This document shows positions 1-9,049 of a stretch of 38,968 bases of DNA, in pieces (within the stretch, counting starts at the first letter, position 1; each line of letters starts with the position of its first letter). The translations under genes and the position numbers were made by a program. The notes beneath the pieces are model-generated. The model did no database searches. It had not been told where the DNA came from and saw only the letters and a program-made list of their open reading frames with translations. This DNA comes from Leptospiraceae bacterium (GTDB taxonomy: Bacteria > Spirochaetota > Leptospiria > Leptospirales > Leptospiraceae). The DNA lies in contig JANYCR010000068.1 of the NCBI GenBank assembly GCA_025360185.1, forward strand, positions 1-38,968. The letters are read 5' to 3'.

Positions 1-1024
1 CGAGTATCGGCACGAGTAAGACCCAGAATTTTTCTCCCCAAAAACCTACTCTGATAAGAAGTAAATCTGCGACAAAAAAAGGTGAGAACGGAATCATAAA
101 AGCCATCCCAACTGAAAATATATAAAGTACAGTAGACCAACGGTTCAAGCCTTCTTCCGGCTTAATCCCTGTTAAATTTCTTGTTCCAGCATCAATTCGA
201 AATATGCCCATAGCAGAGAATAACAATGCTTTGACCGTAACGCTGGCTGATAGGCAGTAATAAAAAATTTCATCCGGAGGATTTAAGAAAATGAAAACTG
301 CCAACGCCCCACTATGAAAAAGAGCAATCTGTGCTGTTATCCGCCGAATATCATTTGTTTGATTCAGTGTCCAGAGACTATATAGCATTGTAATAATTCC
401 CAGGATTAAAAGCCCGCTGGAAGAACTAAAATGTACACTTGTAAATTGATAATCCATTTTAACAAATGCACGAAGAGCGATTGCGACGGTAGCTGGAAAA
501 AGACAGGATATTAGAGCAGAAATTTGACTGGGGCTCTCTGCATATGTATCACTTACCCAAAAATGATTTGGAAATAATCCCAATTTGGCACTATATCCAA
601 AGATTGCTAACCACATTCCTGTTTCCACTAATTTATTCTGATGAGAGTTTATCTGCGCCAAAATTTCATTCGCATTAGTAGTCACCTGTGAGTGGATGCC
701 AAAGCTAAGAATGATTATCCCTATAAATGTCAGACTAAGTCCGAAAGAATTTAACAGTAAAAACTTCCATGCAACTTCAATCGACTTTTCAGTTCTACTC
801 ATGGAAATTAGAAGCGCGCCAAATAAGGTAGTTGCCTCAATTAACACCCATTGCAATGCGAGGTCTTCCATCCACCAGGAAGTAATAACTACTAAGAACA
901 AAAGAACAATCAGCCCCGCCCAATAATTTACCTTCTCCTGACTTTTCGTAAATGCAAATAGCAGATTTAAAAATACCAGAACAAACGTAATTCCCGAAAT
1001 GATACTAAGAGTACTTAAGTCCAT
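1..1024 (-). CDS. hyfF: HyfF-like proton-pumping membrane subunit (partial, C-terminus off the left edge)
   Basis: This is an ND4/ND5-type antiporter-like subunit of a hydrogenase-4 or formate hydrogenlyase-like membrane complex. The visible 341 residues begin MDLSTLSIISG and form many hydrophobic helices. WVLIEATTLFGALL carries the conserved TM5 glutamate. KLGLFPNHFWVSDTYAESPSQIS matches the family signature K-x-G-x2-P-x-H-x-W with its lysine and histidine. The ATG lies inside the end of the hyfE-like gene (10-nt overlap), which argues for translational coupling and supports this start. No stop is reached before base 1. Family membership is clear. Whether the complex is a true hydrogenase cannot be judged, because the large and small catalytic subunits would lie beyond the edge. 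Confidence 0.85.
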   Translation of the reverse strand, partial: MDLSTLSIISGITFVLVFLNLLFAFTKSQEKVNYWAGLIVLLFLVVITSWWMEDLALQWVLIEATTLFGALLISMSRTEKSIEVAWKFLLLNSFGLSLTFIGIIILSFGIHSQVTTNANEILAQINSHQNKLVETGMWLAIFGYSAKLGLFPNHFWVSDTYAESPSQISALISCLFPATVAIALRAFVKMDYQFTSVHFSSSSGLLILGIITMLYSLWTLNQTNDIRRITAQIALFHSGALAVFIFLNPPDEIFYYCLSASVTVKALLFSAMGIFRIDAGTRNLTGIKPEEGLNRWSTVLYIFSVGMAFMIPFSPFFVADLLLIRVGFWGEKFWVLLVPIL

Positions 1025-1647
1025 AGAGATTTATCCCCTATTTGCTTAATAGAATCCCCGCGAATTTGAAGCGCTGCGGAGGCAACAATTACAAGGAGTG
1101 CATCAATGAATGCGCCAAACTCAATACCAAATGGCAAGCCCTTCTGTAGTATTAGCGTGAGTAAGAATGTTCCATTCTCAATCATAATGAAACCGCAAAT
1201 CAAAACAATCCAATGCGTTCTTGCGATGAATGTAATGAGTCCGAGATAAATTAAGAGGAAAACGTAGATTACCCCTATTCTATCTATTCCCTGCGGCAAC
1301 TCTCCTAATCCGCGCACAATAAACAAAGACATGATTAGACCAATGATAAAAAAGAAAAATGTAGCAAGAAACCCAAACCTAGGTTGAGTATGAACACTCA
1401 TCTTACTTTTTCTGATCGACCAGTGCAGTATATATGGGGTAAGTGTAGTCTTAAAAACTAAAATCATCGCAACCAAAGTCCAAGCATGAAAATCACCCAG
1501 ACCATGAACCTGAAATACGGGGATAACTAATAGTAACCCTTGCAGTGCCATTAAATATAAAATTCTCTCAAGCCTGTTCTCTACCAAGATTACGATTCCA
1601 GTCAATACCAGAAGTAAATATACGAGATCAAAAGGATCAAAGCTCAT
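1015..1647 (-). CDS. hyfE: HyfE-like membrane subunit
   Basis: A 210-residue hydrophobic protein with about seven membrane segments, matching HyfE of hydrogenase-4, whose C-terminal part is NuoK-like. The segment VLICGFIMIENGTFLLTL carries the membrane-embedded glutamate expected in the NuoK-like half, and IEFGAFIDALLVIVASAAL follows. A strong ribosome site (GGGAGGT, about 9 nt upstream) supports the ATG. It lies 48 nt after hyfC and overlaps hyfF by 10 nt. The order B-C-E-F matches hyf operons except that HyfD, an extra antiporter subunit, is absent. HyfE is expected to link the proton-pumping subunits to HyfC at the membrane. Confidence 0.83.
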   Translation of the reverse strand: MSFDPFDLVYLLLVLTGIVILVENRLERILYLMALQGLLLVIPVFQVHGLGDFHAWTLVAMILVFKTTLTPYILHWSIRKSKMSVHTQPRFGFLATFFFFIIGLIMSLFIVRGLGELPQGIDRIGVIYVFLLIYLGLITFIARTHWIVLICGFIMIENGTFLLTLILQKGLPFGIEFGAFIDALLVIVASAALQIRGDSIKQIGDKSLWT

Positions 1648-1695
1648 AGTATAATACCTCCCTCAAACTTTTAAATCTATTCATTATTTTCCTCA

Positions 1696-2565
1696 TTATA
1701 ATTTTACCAGAGTTCCTAATACTAAAATAAATAAAAGGGTAACGCCCATTACCTCCGGTATCCACGCCCATTTTCTACGTATACTTACCGCCTCCCAATA
1801 TCCAACGACTATTGCAATGAGTATAGCCCCTAAGAATGTAATCAAGTTCTCCATGGGTCTAGATATAACATTATCCACAAACTTAGAATGTTCGAGTCCA
1901 ATTCGTACGACTAATACAAATAAAGTTGCAATTTTTAATTGGTAGCCTAATTCAAATAAGCCCATTGTTTTGCCTGATGCTTCTAGTAACATAGCTTCAT
2001 GAACCATCGTAAGCTCAAGGTGAGTCCTCGGATCATCAAAGGGTGGTCTCGCTAGCTCGGCAAGAACTGCAACCATAAGTGCACCCAAGAACAGGCTACC
2101 TAGTATTACCCCCACCCACGAAAAATTAAGTTGTAGTTTACTCTGGGCTACTAGAATACTTAAAAGTAAAATAGGCTCAGAAGAAATCGAAAGTAGAATT
2201 TCGCGGGAAGTTCCAAGACCTCCAAAGGAAGATCCAGTCTCCATCGCAAAAGTAGTAGTAGCCACTCGCTGTAGTGCAAGAAAAAAAGGAATCAATAGGA
2301 AAGGCATCCACTCATATACTGCAATCGACCACATAATAATTCCGGATACACAAACGAGCATTGGAGAAACCTCTGCAAAAAATCCAGAGTTAGCTCCATC
2401 AACTGGACTTTTTCTAAGAAACCGGCTTAAATCATAAAAATTTTGTAGAAGTGGAGGTCCTTTTCTACCCTGAGCACGCGCCCTGACTTTTCGAATAATC
2501 CCACCGGCAATGATAGGGAAAATTGCAAAAATTAAAAAAAGAATAATATAATTTAGTTTTTCCAT
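1696..2565 (-). CDS. hyfC: HyfC/NuoH-like membrane anchor subunit
   Basis: A 289-residue protein of the NuoH/HycD/HyfC family, the subunit that holds the hydrophilic arm to the membrane. Diagnostic segments are NFYDLSRFLRKSPVDGANSG near residue 42 and, near residue 170, LARPPFDDPRTHLELTMVHE followed by AMLLEASG. The acidic residues in this second segment form the quinone- or hydrogenase-facing acidic path in the family. AAGGA lies about 8 nt before the ATG. It is 38 nt downstream of hyfB in the same direction. Length is normal for the family (E. coli HyfC is about 315 residues). Confidence 0.85.
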   Translation of the reverse strand: MEKLNYIILFLIFAIFPIIAGGIIRKVRARAQGRKGPPLLQNFYDLSRFLRKSPVDGANSGFFAEVSPMLVCVSGIIMWSIAVYEWMPFLLIPFFLALQRVATTTFAMETGSSFGGLGTSREILLSISSEPILLLSILVAQSKLQLNFSWVGVILGSLFLGALMVAVLAELARPPFDDPRTHLELTMVHEAMLLEASGKTMGLFELGYQLKIATLFVLVVRIGLEHSKFVDNVISRPMENLITFLGAILIAIVVGYWEAVSIRRKWAWIPEVMGVTLLFILVLGTLVKL

Positions 2566-2603
2566 GTTTAAATCCTTTTAGAAAATTTCAAAGTTTAACT
2601 TAT

Positions 2604-4379
2604 TCATACATGAATCTTTAAAACAATAATTAGAAAAAGCGAAATCAAGAAGGCAATAGCTGAGAATAATAGATAGTAACCAATCTCCCCTGATTCAACT
2701 TTATTGATCCAATACTTTCCAATATTCAAAGAAGAGACTAATGTCTTATTAACCGCACTATCAAAATACAAATCCCCATTCTTACTAATAAAGTATCTAC
2801 CCAGAGAATTATAAAGCGGATCCGAGATGACAGATGCTGGAATGGATAATTCAGAACCGGCATAATTATTTCCACAGTCCCAACCTCTTCGCTTACCTAC
2901 TTTGTGCGACCATCTAAATAATAACAGGCTCACAAATAGAGTTGTTATTCCGATACAAATCAAAGTTAATTTGTAAAGCCAGGCAAGTAGATAAGCAGGA
3001 ATCCAATTAGCAAGAATAGCTGCATTTCCAGAGAGAATATTTACACATTCATAAGCAGAATTTGAACTACAACTGATAAAGCGATTCATTACAAATAAAG
3101 GAATGAAAAGTAAAATAGGAATTAGAAAAATTCCTATTCCTATAGCACGCAAAGAAATAGATATTCCACTTGCGACTGCTTTTTGATCAGATAATATTTC
3201 ATTAGCAAGTTTTTTATCCGGCACAGAAAGAACCATTGGGAGATACATACGAATATGCGCAGCAGACCCTAAAACGAGACCGGACAAACTAAATAAAATC
3301 GCTAGCAGAAAATAAATCGATTCACCTACATCGGGCAAATCAATTGTTTTAGAAATTAAAAAGAGTAGAGTTGATTCAGCAATAAACCCGATCGTCCCCG
3401 GAATAACAGCAAAACTCATTGTGCCTGCGCTCAATTCCAAACTAGATAGACCTGAAATTCTTCCAACACCACGACATAAATCTATTACTGTTGTTTTGGC
3501 TTTCTTGCAAATATACCCAATCGCAAGAAATTGAAATACTTTTGAGAAAGAATGATGTAATAACATAATATAAAATAAAACCAAAAATGATTTTCCCAAT
3601 GAAGCATTCTCTTCTATATCACTATTTATCCAAAGAGAAGCGACAAATAAGAATAGCCACATAAAGTTGCTATTTTCAACAGTACTATAAGCAAGAGATT
3701 TTTTAGCATCCCTACTAAAAAAGGAAGCAATACCACCCAGAAAAACTCCAACTCCTGCTAGTGGAATTAGATAATGACTTAAAGGTATCTCATTCCACCA
3801 ACCGAGCACATACCTTACAAAAAGAAGAAGAGGGAGATTTATCATCAATCCTGAATAGGCAGCCGAACAATGGGCTGGAGGACCGGCATGTGCTTCCGGG
3901 AGCCACATATGAACTAAAGAAAAAGAAGCTTTAATTAGTAGTCCTATCATTAAAAATGAATACCCTAAAATTCCTTCCGGCAAAAATACCCAAGCTGTTA
4001 AAAATATCATAGAGACACTGCTTGCCAGAAATAAGGCAAGAATACTTCTTATTGCCTTTGGCGTAAAACCCTGTCCTAAATAAATAAGAAGGGATCCAAT
4101 CGTAGATATCTCCCAAAAAACCGGCAGCCATATACTCTTCCCTGCCAAGTAAGCACCGGAGAGACCAGCAAAAAATAGAAAATATCCAACAAGTATACTA
4201 GCATGTTCTTTCGTTTCATAACCTCGAACATAGATTAAAACAAAGTTTCCTAAAATAGCTTGAAGCAAAAGACCAAAAAACAAAGGAAAGTCCAAACCCA
4301 TGAAATCTTTTCCCCAGTGCTGCCCTAGAAAAATTGGAAAGAAAAGAGACAATCCTATCAAAATGCGTAAAAAACTCAT
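2604..4379 (-). CDS. hyfB: HyfB-like antiporter-type membrane subunit
   Basis: A 591-residue ND2/ND4/ND5-like subunit (HyfB/HycC family), expected to take part in proton translocation. Visible signatures are KASFSLVHMWLPEAHAGPPA, with the lysine, histidine and WLPEAH typical of this family, and a second signature around VENSNFMWLFLF. A hydrophilic C-terminal part (RWSHKVGKRRGWDCG, ISDPLYNSLGRYF) lies before the last helix, as in HyfB. The start is supported by AAGGAAC about 8 nt upstream. It is the first gene of the visible hyf-like operon, with a 173-nt upstream gap before the next minus-strand gene. As an obligate aerobe would not be expected to run formate hydrogenlyase, an Ehr-type complex is an alternative. 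Confidence 0.83.
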   Translation of the reverse strand: MSFLRILIGLSLFFPIFLGQHWGKDFMGLDFPLFFGLLLQAILGNFVLIYVRGYETKEHASILVGYFLFFAGLSGAYLAGKSIWLPVFWEISTIGSLLIYLGQGFTPKAIRSILALFLASSVSMIFLTAWVFLPEGILGYSFLMIGLLIKASFSLVHMWLPEAHAGPPAHCSAAYSGLMINLPLLLFVRYVLGWWNEIPLSHYLIPLAGVGVFLGGIASFFSRDAKKSLAYSTVENSNFMWLFLFVASLWINSDIEENASLGKSFLVLFYIMLLHHSFSKVFQFLAIGYICKKAKTTVIDLCRGVGRISGLSSLELSAGTMSFAVIPGTIGFIAESTLLFLISKTIDLPDVGESIYFLLAILFSLSGLVLGSAAHIRMYLPMVLSVPDKKLANEILSDQKAVASGISISLRAIGIGIFLIPILLFIPLFVMNRFISCSSNSAYECVNILSGNAAILANWIPAYLLAWLYKLTLICIGITTLFVSLLLFRWSHKVGKRRGWDCGNNYAGSELSIPASVISDPLYNSLGRYFISKNGDLYFDSAVNKTLVSSLNIGKYWINKVESGEIGYYLLFSAIAFLISLFLIIVLKIHV

Positions 4380-4552
4380 AATTTTAGTTCCTTAAGGATA
4401 TTAATTTTTAAAAACATAGTCCACATGTAAGGATTAAAGCCATTCTTATGGCTAACCTCAGAACATTGCAATGCATCCAAATTGAAGTATTGTAAATTAA
4501 AATCATTACCACCTCCGCGAGTAGACTAACTTTCTACTAGTAATAAATATTG

Positions 4553-4885
4553 TTAGATACTTGGAGGAGGTATACTTAAAAGTTTAAAAGGGATTTTTTG
4601 AAAAGGAAGAAAATTTTGTCGTAGAGCAAGAGAAAAATATTGTTGTCTATTAAGTAAGGAAAAGGAAAATAAATCAGTAAGGCTTGTCTCTTCTTCTAAA
4701 TCATCATTGAACTCAGAAAGCAAAGAATCGCAGGATTTATAAACAGTGGCTTTGAATTGAGAATTGATCGGAGATATTTCTTGTTTAAAAGAAAAATCGG
4801 TAGAAATAACACTGGTAGAATAAGGTATTAATAAGCTGAACAACACAAGTAAGTGAAGGAAAAATTCTTTTACTTTTGATTTCAT
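4553..4885 (-). CDS. Small secreted protein of unknown function
   Basis: A 110-residue protein with a clear signal peptide: Lys-rich N-terminus, then FFLHLLVLFSLLIPYSTSVIS. The mature part is short and acidic in the middle (FNDDLEEETSL), has a single cysteine (YKSCDS), and ends in a hydrophobic stretch followed by IPPPSI. I do not recognise a family. The end in a run of prolines resembles small exported proteins often coded ahead of metal-efflux operons, and the Cys-rich protein at 29881-30273 has the same layout (signal peptide, short polar middle, KPPRMS end). No strong ribosome site is visible. It is divergent from the STAS operon, and the hyfB-like gene lies downstream. The secretion signal makes a real gene likely; the role is unknown. 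Confidence 0.55.
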   Translation of the reverse strand: MKSKVKEFFLHLLVLFSLLIPYSTSVISTDFSFKQEISPINSQFKATVYKSCDSLLSEFNDDLEEETSLTDLFSFSLLNRQQYFSLALRQNFLPFQKIPFKLLSIPPPSI

Positions 4886-5050
4886 TTACTTGTTAAGCAC
4901 CCTTACTGCCATTTAGAAATTAGAATAAAAAAAAACAATCATTTTAAAAAATACTTTACTTCTATGGATAAAAAGCAATTGTATTCGATTTATACGCCGT
5001 CCAAAGAATAAGGTAAAGAGCTTGTCTCTTAATTTAAATAGATTAGGGTT

Positions 5051-5392
5051 ATGAAAATAAAAGTTATCTTAAAAAACGATGTTCACATCATTAAAATAGA
5101 AGGTCCAATTAAAGCTGGAAATGAGTTTGAGTTAGGTGAGAAAATTGAAGAGTATATCAAGAAAGGTAAAGCTCCCAAATTTATCATTGACTTAAAAAAA
5201 GTTCCCTTTATCAATTCAGCAGGGCTTGGTATTTTTTTAAATATTTATAAGCATGTAGATGGATTGAAGGGCAGAATGGTATTTGCCAATCTAAATTCAG
5301 ATATCGAAAACTTAATGGAGATAACGAAGCTAGCGAGTATCTTTGAGATTTTCAAAACCGCAGATGAGGCGTTGGAATCCTTTGACTTCTAG
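5051..5392 (+). CDS. STAS-domain anti-anti-sigma factor-like protein
   Basis: A 113-residue single STAS domain of the SpoIIAA/RsbV type. LKKVPFINSAGLGIFL carries the phospho-acceptor serine (Ser56) in the conserved D-x-(S/T)-x-x-G region, here N-S-A-G-L-G. In the family, the unphosphorylated protein binds and removes an anti-sigma kinase, and a SpoIIE/PP2C phosphatase reactivates it. Such a phosphatase is coded three genes downstream in the same apparent operon (end of 9050-14332). No anti-sigma kinase (HATPase_c) is in the window. The stop lies only 11 nt before the next gene. The divergent promoter region is 4886-5050; I could not pick a convincing promoter there. Confidence 0.88.
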   Translation: MKIKVILKNDVHIIKIEGPIKAGNEFELGEKIEEYIKKGKAPKFIIDLKKVPFINSAGLGIFLNIYKHVDGLKGRMVFANLNSDIENLMEITKLASIFEIFKTADEALESFDF

Positions 5393-5403
5393 AAACACTG
5401 TCC

Positions 5404-8400
5404 GTGAGACTTCTAAATTTAAAAATGCTGGCTGGCTTTCTGGGGAAGAAGTCAGTAATTTTTCTACTCTTTCTTTTTTTACTCTATCATATCACGTTTA
5501 ATCGTTTTACAGGCAGTTTCCTACTCAATTATATTTTTACAAATTTTTCCACTGGCTCTTTCGCGGGGAAAGTAAATCAGTTTTCTCTTTTTTATGGATT
5601 AGAAATTGAATCTATAGTAATTCGCTCGGGAGCAGACTTTGATAATAAAATTATTTTTTCCTGTGAAAGAATTGCAATACTTTACAATCTTCCTTACACT
5701 TTCTTAGGAAAATTAAAACTTTCCGAGATTTCTCTCAGAAAACCATTTATACAGGTTTTAGAAAAGAACGGCAAACTGAACGTAACCACACTATTCCCAG
5801 CAGGCGAGCCAAAGCCCAAAGAGCCGACACCAGAAAAAGCTCCGCAAGAAGAGATAAATGTTTATTTGCCGGTCAGCGCCTATTTGAATTTCTTTATTGA
5901 AGATTTAACGTTTCGAATGGAAAAAGAAAAAGGACAAAAGTATTTTTTAACGGAAGAAAAAAATCTAGATATAAAGCTACTCATCGCCACAAAAAGATTT
6001 AGAAAAATTCCTCTGAATGCAAGCATAGTTTCCATTTTTGAAACTATTCAAATTTCCATTAATCCAACTCGCGACTTACAAGTATTATTCCAAGATAATC
6101 ATAACCAGATTAACCAGCCAATTGCAACATCCTTAGTATTAAATTTGGACTCCGAAGCAAATCCGCCAGAGTTTCATTCAAAGTTAAACCTAGGCTCTGA
6201 GCAAATCCAGCTATTAGTGAAGAATCGCAAATTACCACCATTTGGATTAAACGTTTCTTATGATCTAAATTACTTACCCATTGAAGATACGCTTGAGCTA
6301 AGTGATTTAGCTGTAAAATTTGACAAGACCGAATGGTTAAGAGCAAATGGGAAAATAACAAAAGCGATTACTGAAGACAGAGATTTCGATCTAAAAATTT
6401 TTAAATCCCGAATCGAATTATTGCCCGTTGCCTCTGTCTATAAACAAATCCCTGGGCTTCCCAATTTGGATTTTAGAGGAAATTTAGAGTTAGCCCCAAT
6501 CACAGTCACTGGAAAAATGAATTCTCTTATTACAAATGTAGATTTAAAAGTAAAAGACTTTTTTTTAAAGCAAAATACTTCTTCCCATAATATTCCTTTC
6601 CTGACCCTAAAAACTGCGGCTAATATTGATTTACTTACTAAAGAAGAACCAACTAAAGAAAATCCAATCCCTCTTCTAAAAACAACTAGTTTAAAAACTG
6701 AGTTATCTTATAACACACTCCTAGCCGACCTATCTGCCGAAGTGGATAATGGCAAAAAAGTCCACGTCATCTTAAATTTAAAGAGTCTGTATCTAAAAAA
6801 TTTTGTTAGTACACTCGGCGGGAGGCTCAGTGGTAAAGTAATGGTTGATGGAAATACTTTTTCTGATCTAAATGCAGATATCAAGGCATCTATCAACGGT
6901 CTCGATTATTCAATCAAAGGAAGTAAATCTGGTTTTAACAACATAGATTTATCACTATTAGCCGGAATATCATTGGGAGAAAAGTTCTCGTTCCAATCCG
7001 GAAATATAAAAAATCTCTCTTTAAAAGTTAAGAACGAACAAAACCAGGAAGCTCTCGGATTAGCGGTAAATGGCAAATTAGCAATGAACCCGACATTGGA
7101 TGTTTCCATAGACAAGCTTGCGTTAAATTCTGATCTCAACCGCCTAATACCAATTCTCCCCTTAACTCTAAAAGAACAAATTGCACCATCTAAAAAAACA
7201 ATTGGAGATCGCCCTACTCTCGACGGGAAGATTCATTATAAAGACAACCCGGATTCAATGCAAATAGATGGCTCATTAAAACTTGCCCTTCCAGGTATCA
7301 ATATAAATGATATTAAGCCAGAATTTTCCATAAAAATCGCAAAAGATAATACGGGCGAAATTACAATTTCAAAATTTACACTAACAGCTTTGAATGGCGT
7401 AGTCACAGGCAATGCAAGTGGAAACCTGATTAAGCGAACAAGTCAAGACAAGCCACCTCTAGGTCCCTACTACCCATCTATTACTGCTTTTTTATCACTA
7501 GCCTCAGAAAAACAAATTGAGCTAATAAATGGATTCAAGTTCGATGGATCGGTTAATATTGATTTGACGTTAAAAGACTATTTAGCAAAAGGAAAGTTAG
7601 AATCTAAAAATTCCAATTTCGTTTATTATTCGGGGACTTGTAAAGAAAGCGATTATACTGCTTGTAGTCTAATGTATATCAATAAGGTTAATATTAATTT
7701 TCCATTCGAGCACAATCTAAAAATTACAACTACAAAAAATTTAATCGAAGGAAATAAATCAAAATTCATAAGCACGTATGGACAAAACCTTCCATCTAAT
7801 TTTACCATTCAAAATATAATTGGTACTCACCCCTATATCCAAAATGACTTATTCAAATTCTTACAAGAAAACGGAGTCCAACCGGGATTTACCGCAAGGC
7901 TTGATTATAAAGAAAATGTATTGAATATTCACGCTTTAAAAATCTCAACTCTAGACGGATTTATTTTTGGAAAAGATATTCTATTTAATATTGGCAATGC
8001 AAATGTAGACGAAATGGAATATGCCGCTACTGTTCAGATAAAAGACATTGACTTAAAACAACTTTTGCCCCTCAAATCAAGAAAAGAAATTGCAGATGGA
8101 AAGATTAGGGCAGACATAAACCTTTCCGGAAAAAACATGAAAGACCCAATCGCAAACTTGAATTTGTTCTTTAGCGTTTTCAAAATCGGCGAAGACTTTG
8201 GAAAAAGTGCCATACGAATTGTAAGTCCTCCCAACTTGCTTACAGATGGGATAATTGGTAGTTATTCGCAAATTAATAAAATTGAAGTTGAATTATCCAA
8301 GGGATTAGTCTATGCTGATATTTTATTCCAAAGATCTATTCTATCTACTGTTTTTATCGGTATCGATAACAACCAAATCTCACAAGAAAGAATGCCCCTT

Positions 8401-8448
8401 GCTAATTTTTTAAACCGCGCACAATCGGAGGTATCTAAGTATGAATAG
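5404..8448 (+). CDS. AsmA/YdbH-like inter-membrane lipid-transfer protein
   Basis: A 1014-residue protein with one N-terminal membrane helix (about residues 17-33, SVIFLLFLFLLYHITF) followed by a very long periplasmic region rich in alternating beta strands. This is the build of AsmA/TamB/YhdP/YdbH bridge-like proteins, which carry phospholipid from inner to outer membrane. A Pro/Lys/Glu linker (KPKEPTPEKAPQEE, near residue 140) follows the first beta segment. The GTG start is used because it follows the STAS stop by 11 nt; ATG at 5425 is possible and would remove seven residues. The end overlaps the DUF1318 lipoprotein by 8 nt. E. coli ydbH-ynbE-ydbL has the same pairing of an AsmA-like gene with a DUF1318 gene, so a YdbH-like role is inferred. 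The lipid cargo is not shown by the sequence. Confidence 0.75.
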   Translation: MRLLNLKMLAGFLGKKSVIFLLFLFLLYHITFNRFTGSFLLNYIFTNFSTGSFAGKVNQFSLFYGLEIESIVIRSGADFDNKIIFSCERIAILYNLPYTFLGKLKLSEISLRKPFIQVLEKNGKLNVTTLFPAGEPKPKEPTPEKAPQEEINVYLPVSAYLNFFIEDLTFRMEKEKGQKYFLTEEKNLDIKLLIATKRFRKIPLNASIVSIFETIQISINPTRDLQVLFQDNHNQINQPIATSLVLNLDSEANPPEFHSKLNLGSEQIQLLVKNRKLPPFGLNVSYDLNYLPIEDTLELSDLAVKFDKTEWLRANGKITKAITEDRDFDLKIFKSRIELLPVASVYKQIPGLPNLDFRGNLELAPITVTGKMNSLITNVDLKVKDFFLKQNTSSHNIPFLTLKTAANIDLLTKEEPTKENPIPLLKTTSLKTELSYNTLLADLSAEVDNGKKVHVILNLKSLYLKNFVSTLGGRLSGKVMVDGNTFSDLNADIKASINGLDYSIKGSKSGFNNIDLSLLAGISLGEKFSFQSGNIKNLSLKVKNEQNQEALGLAVNGKLAMNPTLDVSIDKLALNSDLNRLIPILPLTLKEQIAPSKKTIGDRPTLDGKIHYKDNPDSMQIDGSLKLALPGININDIKPEFSIKIAKDNTGEITISKFTLTALNGVVTGNASGNLIKRTSQDKPPLGPYYPSITAFLSLASEKQIELINGFKFDGSVNIDLTLKDYLAKGKLESKNSNFVYYSGTCKESDYTACSLMYINKVNINFPFEHNLKITTTKNLIEGNKSKFISTYGQNLPSNFTIQNIIGTHPYIQNDLFKFLQENGVQPGFTARLDYKENVLNIHALKISTLDGFIFGKDILFNIGNANVDEMEYAATVQIKDIDLKQLLPLKSRKEIADGKIRADINLSGKNMKDPIANLNLFFSVFKIGEDFGKSAIRIVSPPNLLTDGIIGSYSQINKIEVELSKGLVYADILFQRSILSTVFIGIDNNQISQERMPLANFLNRAQSEVSKYE

Positions 8449-9046
8449 GAAAAAATGGGTATTATTCTCAATTCTTTTTTTTACAAGTTTAAATTGCAAT
8501 TTAAAACCACCTGCCATTACATTTACACAATCACAAACCGCAGCCGAAAAACAAATGGTCGGCGAGGACAAAGAGCTCGAGAAAGATGGCTGGCTTATTT
8601 CATCTATCAAAACATCGTCATCTGGTTCTGATGAATGGAAAAAAGATACACTCCTGTATGAAGAAAGTGAATTTAAGGATAAAGACTATTATACCCTACT
8701 GAGCGTAATCGCTTATTTGGCGCCAGAGGTAAAATTATATAAGTCGAAGGGATTGCTTGGAGAAGGGTTAAATGGTCTGTTAGAAAAACCAAAAATAATT
8801 CTTGATAAGGCGACTCTGGATGAATATTCTACGTCAGAAAAAAAGAAACGACTTGAAGAAGTTTCTAAACTGATAAATGAGTCAAGAGTTAAAATATATG
8901 AAACTAGAATTTTATCGCTGACAAAATCAGATAAGCCCAAAGACGATCTCACAAAGCTAAAAGAAAAAATAATATTGTCTAATTATAATAATTCAGAGCC
9001 AGGGGAATATATAGAAACATCAAAAGCCAACTGGACTAAAAAATAA
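8441..9046 (+). CDS. DUF1318 (YdbL-like) lipoprotein
   Basis: A 201-residue lipoprotein whose signal peptide ends in FTSLNC (lipid-anchored Cys19). The mature N-terminus, KPPAITFTQSQTAAEKQM then VGEDKELEKDGW, and the C-terminal half are DUF1318-like. SKGLLGEGLNGLL, LINESRVKIYE and the closing PGEYIETSKANWTKK correspond to the GLVGE, N-x-R-x-x-Y and PGEY-x-W blocks of YdbL. In E. coli, YdbL is periplasmic and the separate lipoprotein YnbE is the outer-membrane partner of YdbH. Here one lipid-anchored protein may serve both roles (inference). It overlaps the AsmA-like gene by 8 nt and is followed after 3 nt by the kinase/phosphatase gene, so the four genes are very probably co-transcribed. Confidence 0.75.
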   Translation: MNRKKWVLFSILFFTSLNCNLKPPAITFTQSQTAAEKQMVGEDKELEKDGWLISSIKTSSSGSDEWKKDTLLYEESEFKDKDYYTLLSVIAYLAPEVKLYKSKGLLGEGLNGLLEKPKIILDKATLDEYSTSEKKKRLEEVSKLINESRVKIYETRILSLTKSDKPKDDLTKLKEKIILSNYNNSEPGEYIETSKANWTKK

Positions 9047-9049
9047 TTC

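Noticed and set aside
696-926. 76-residue plus-strand frame near the left edge
   Set aside because: It is antisense to the clear HyfF-like coding sequence, whose conserved motifs fix the true strand.
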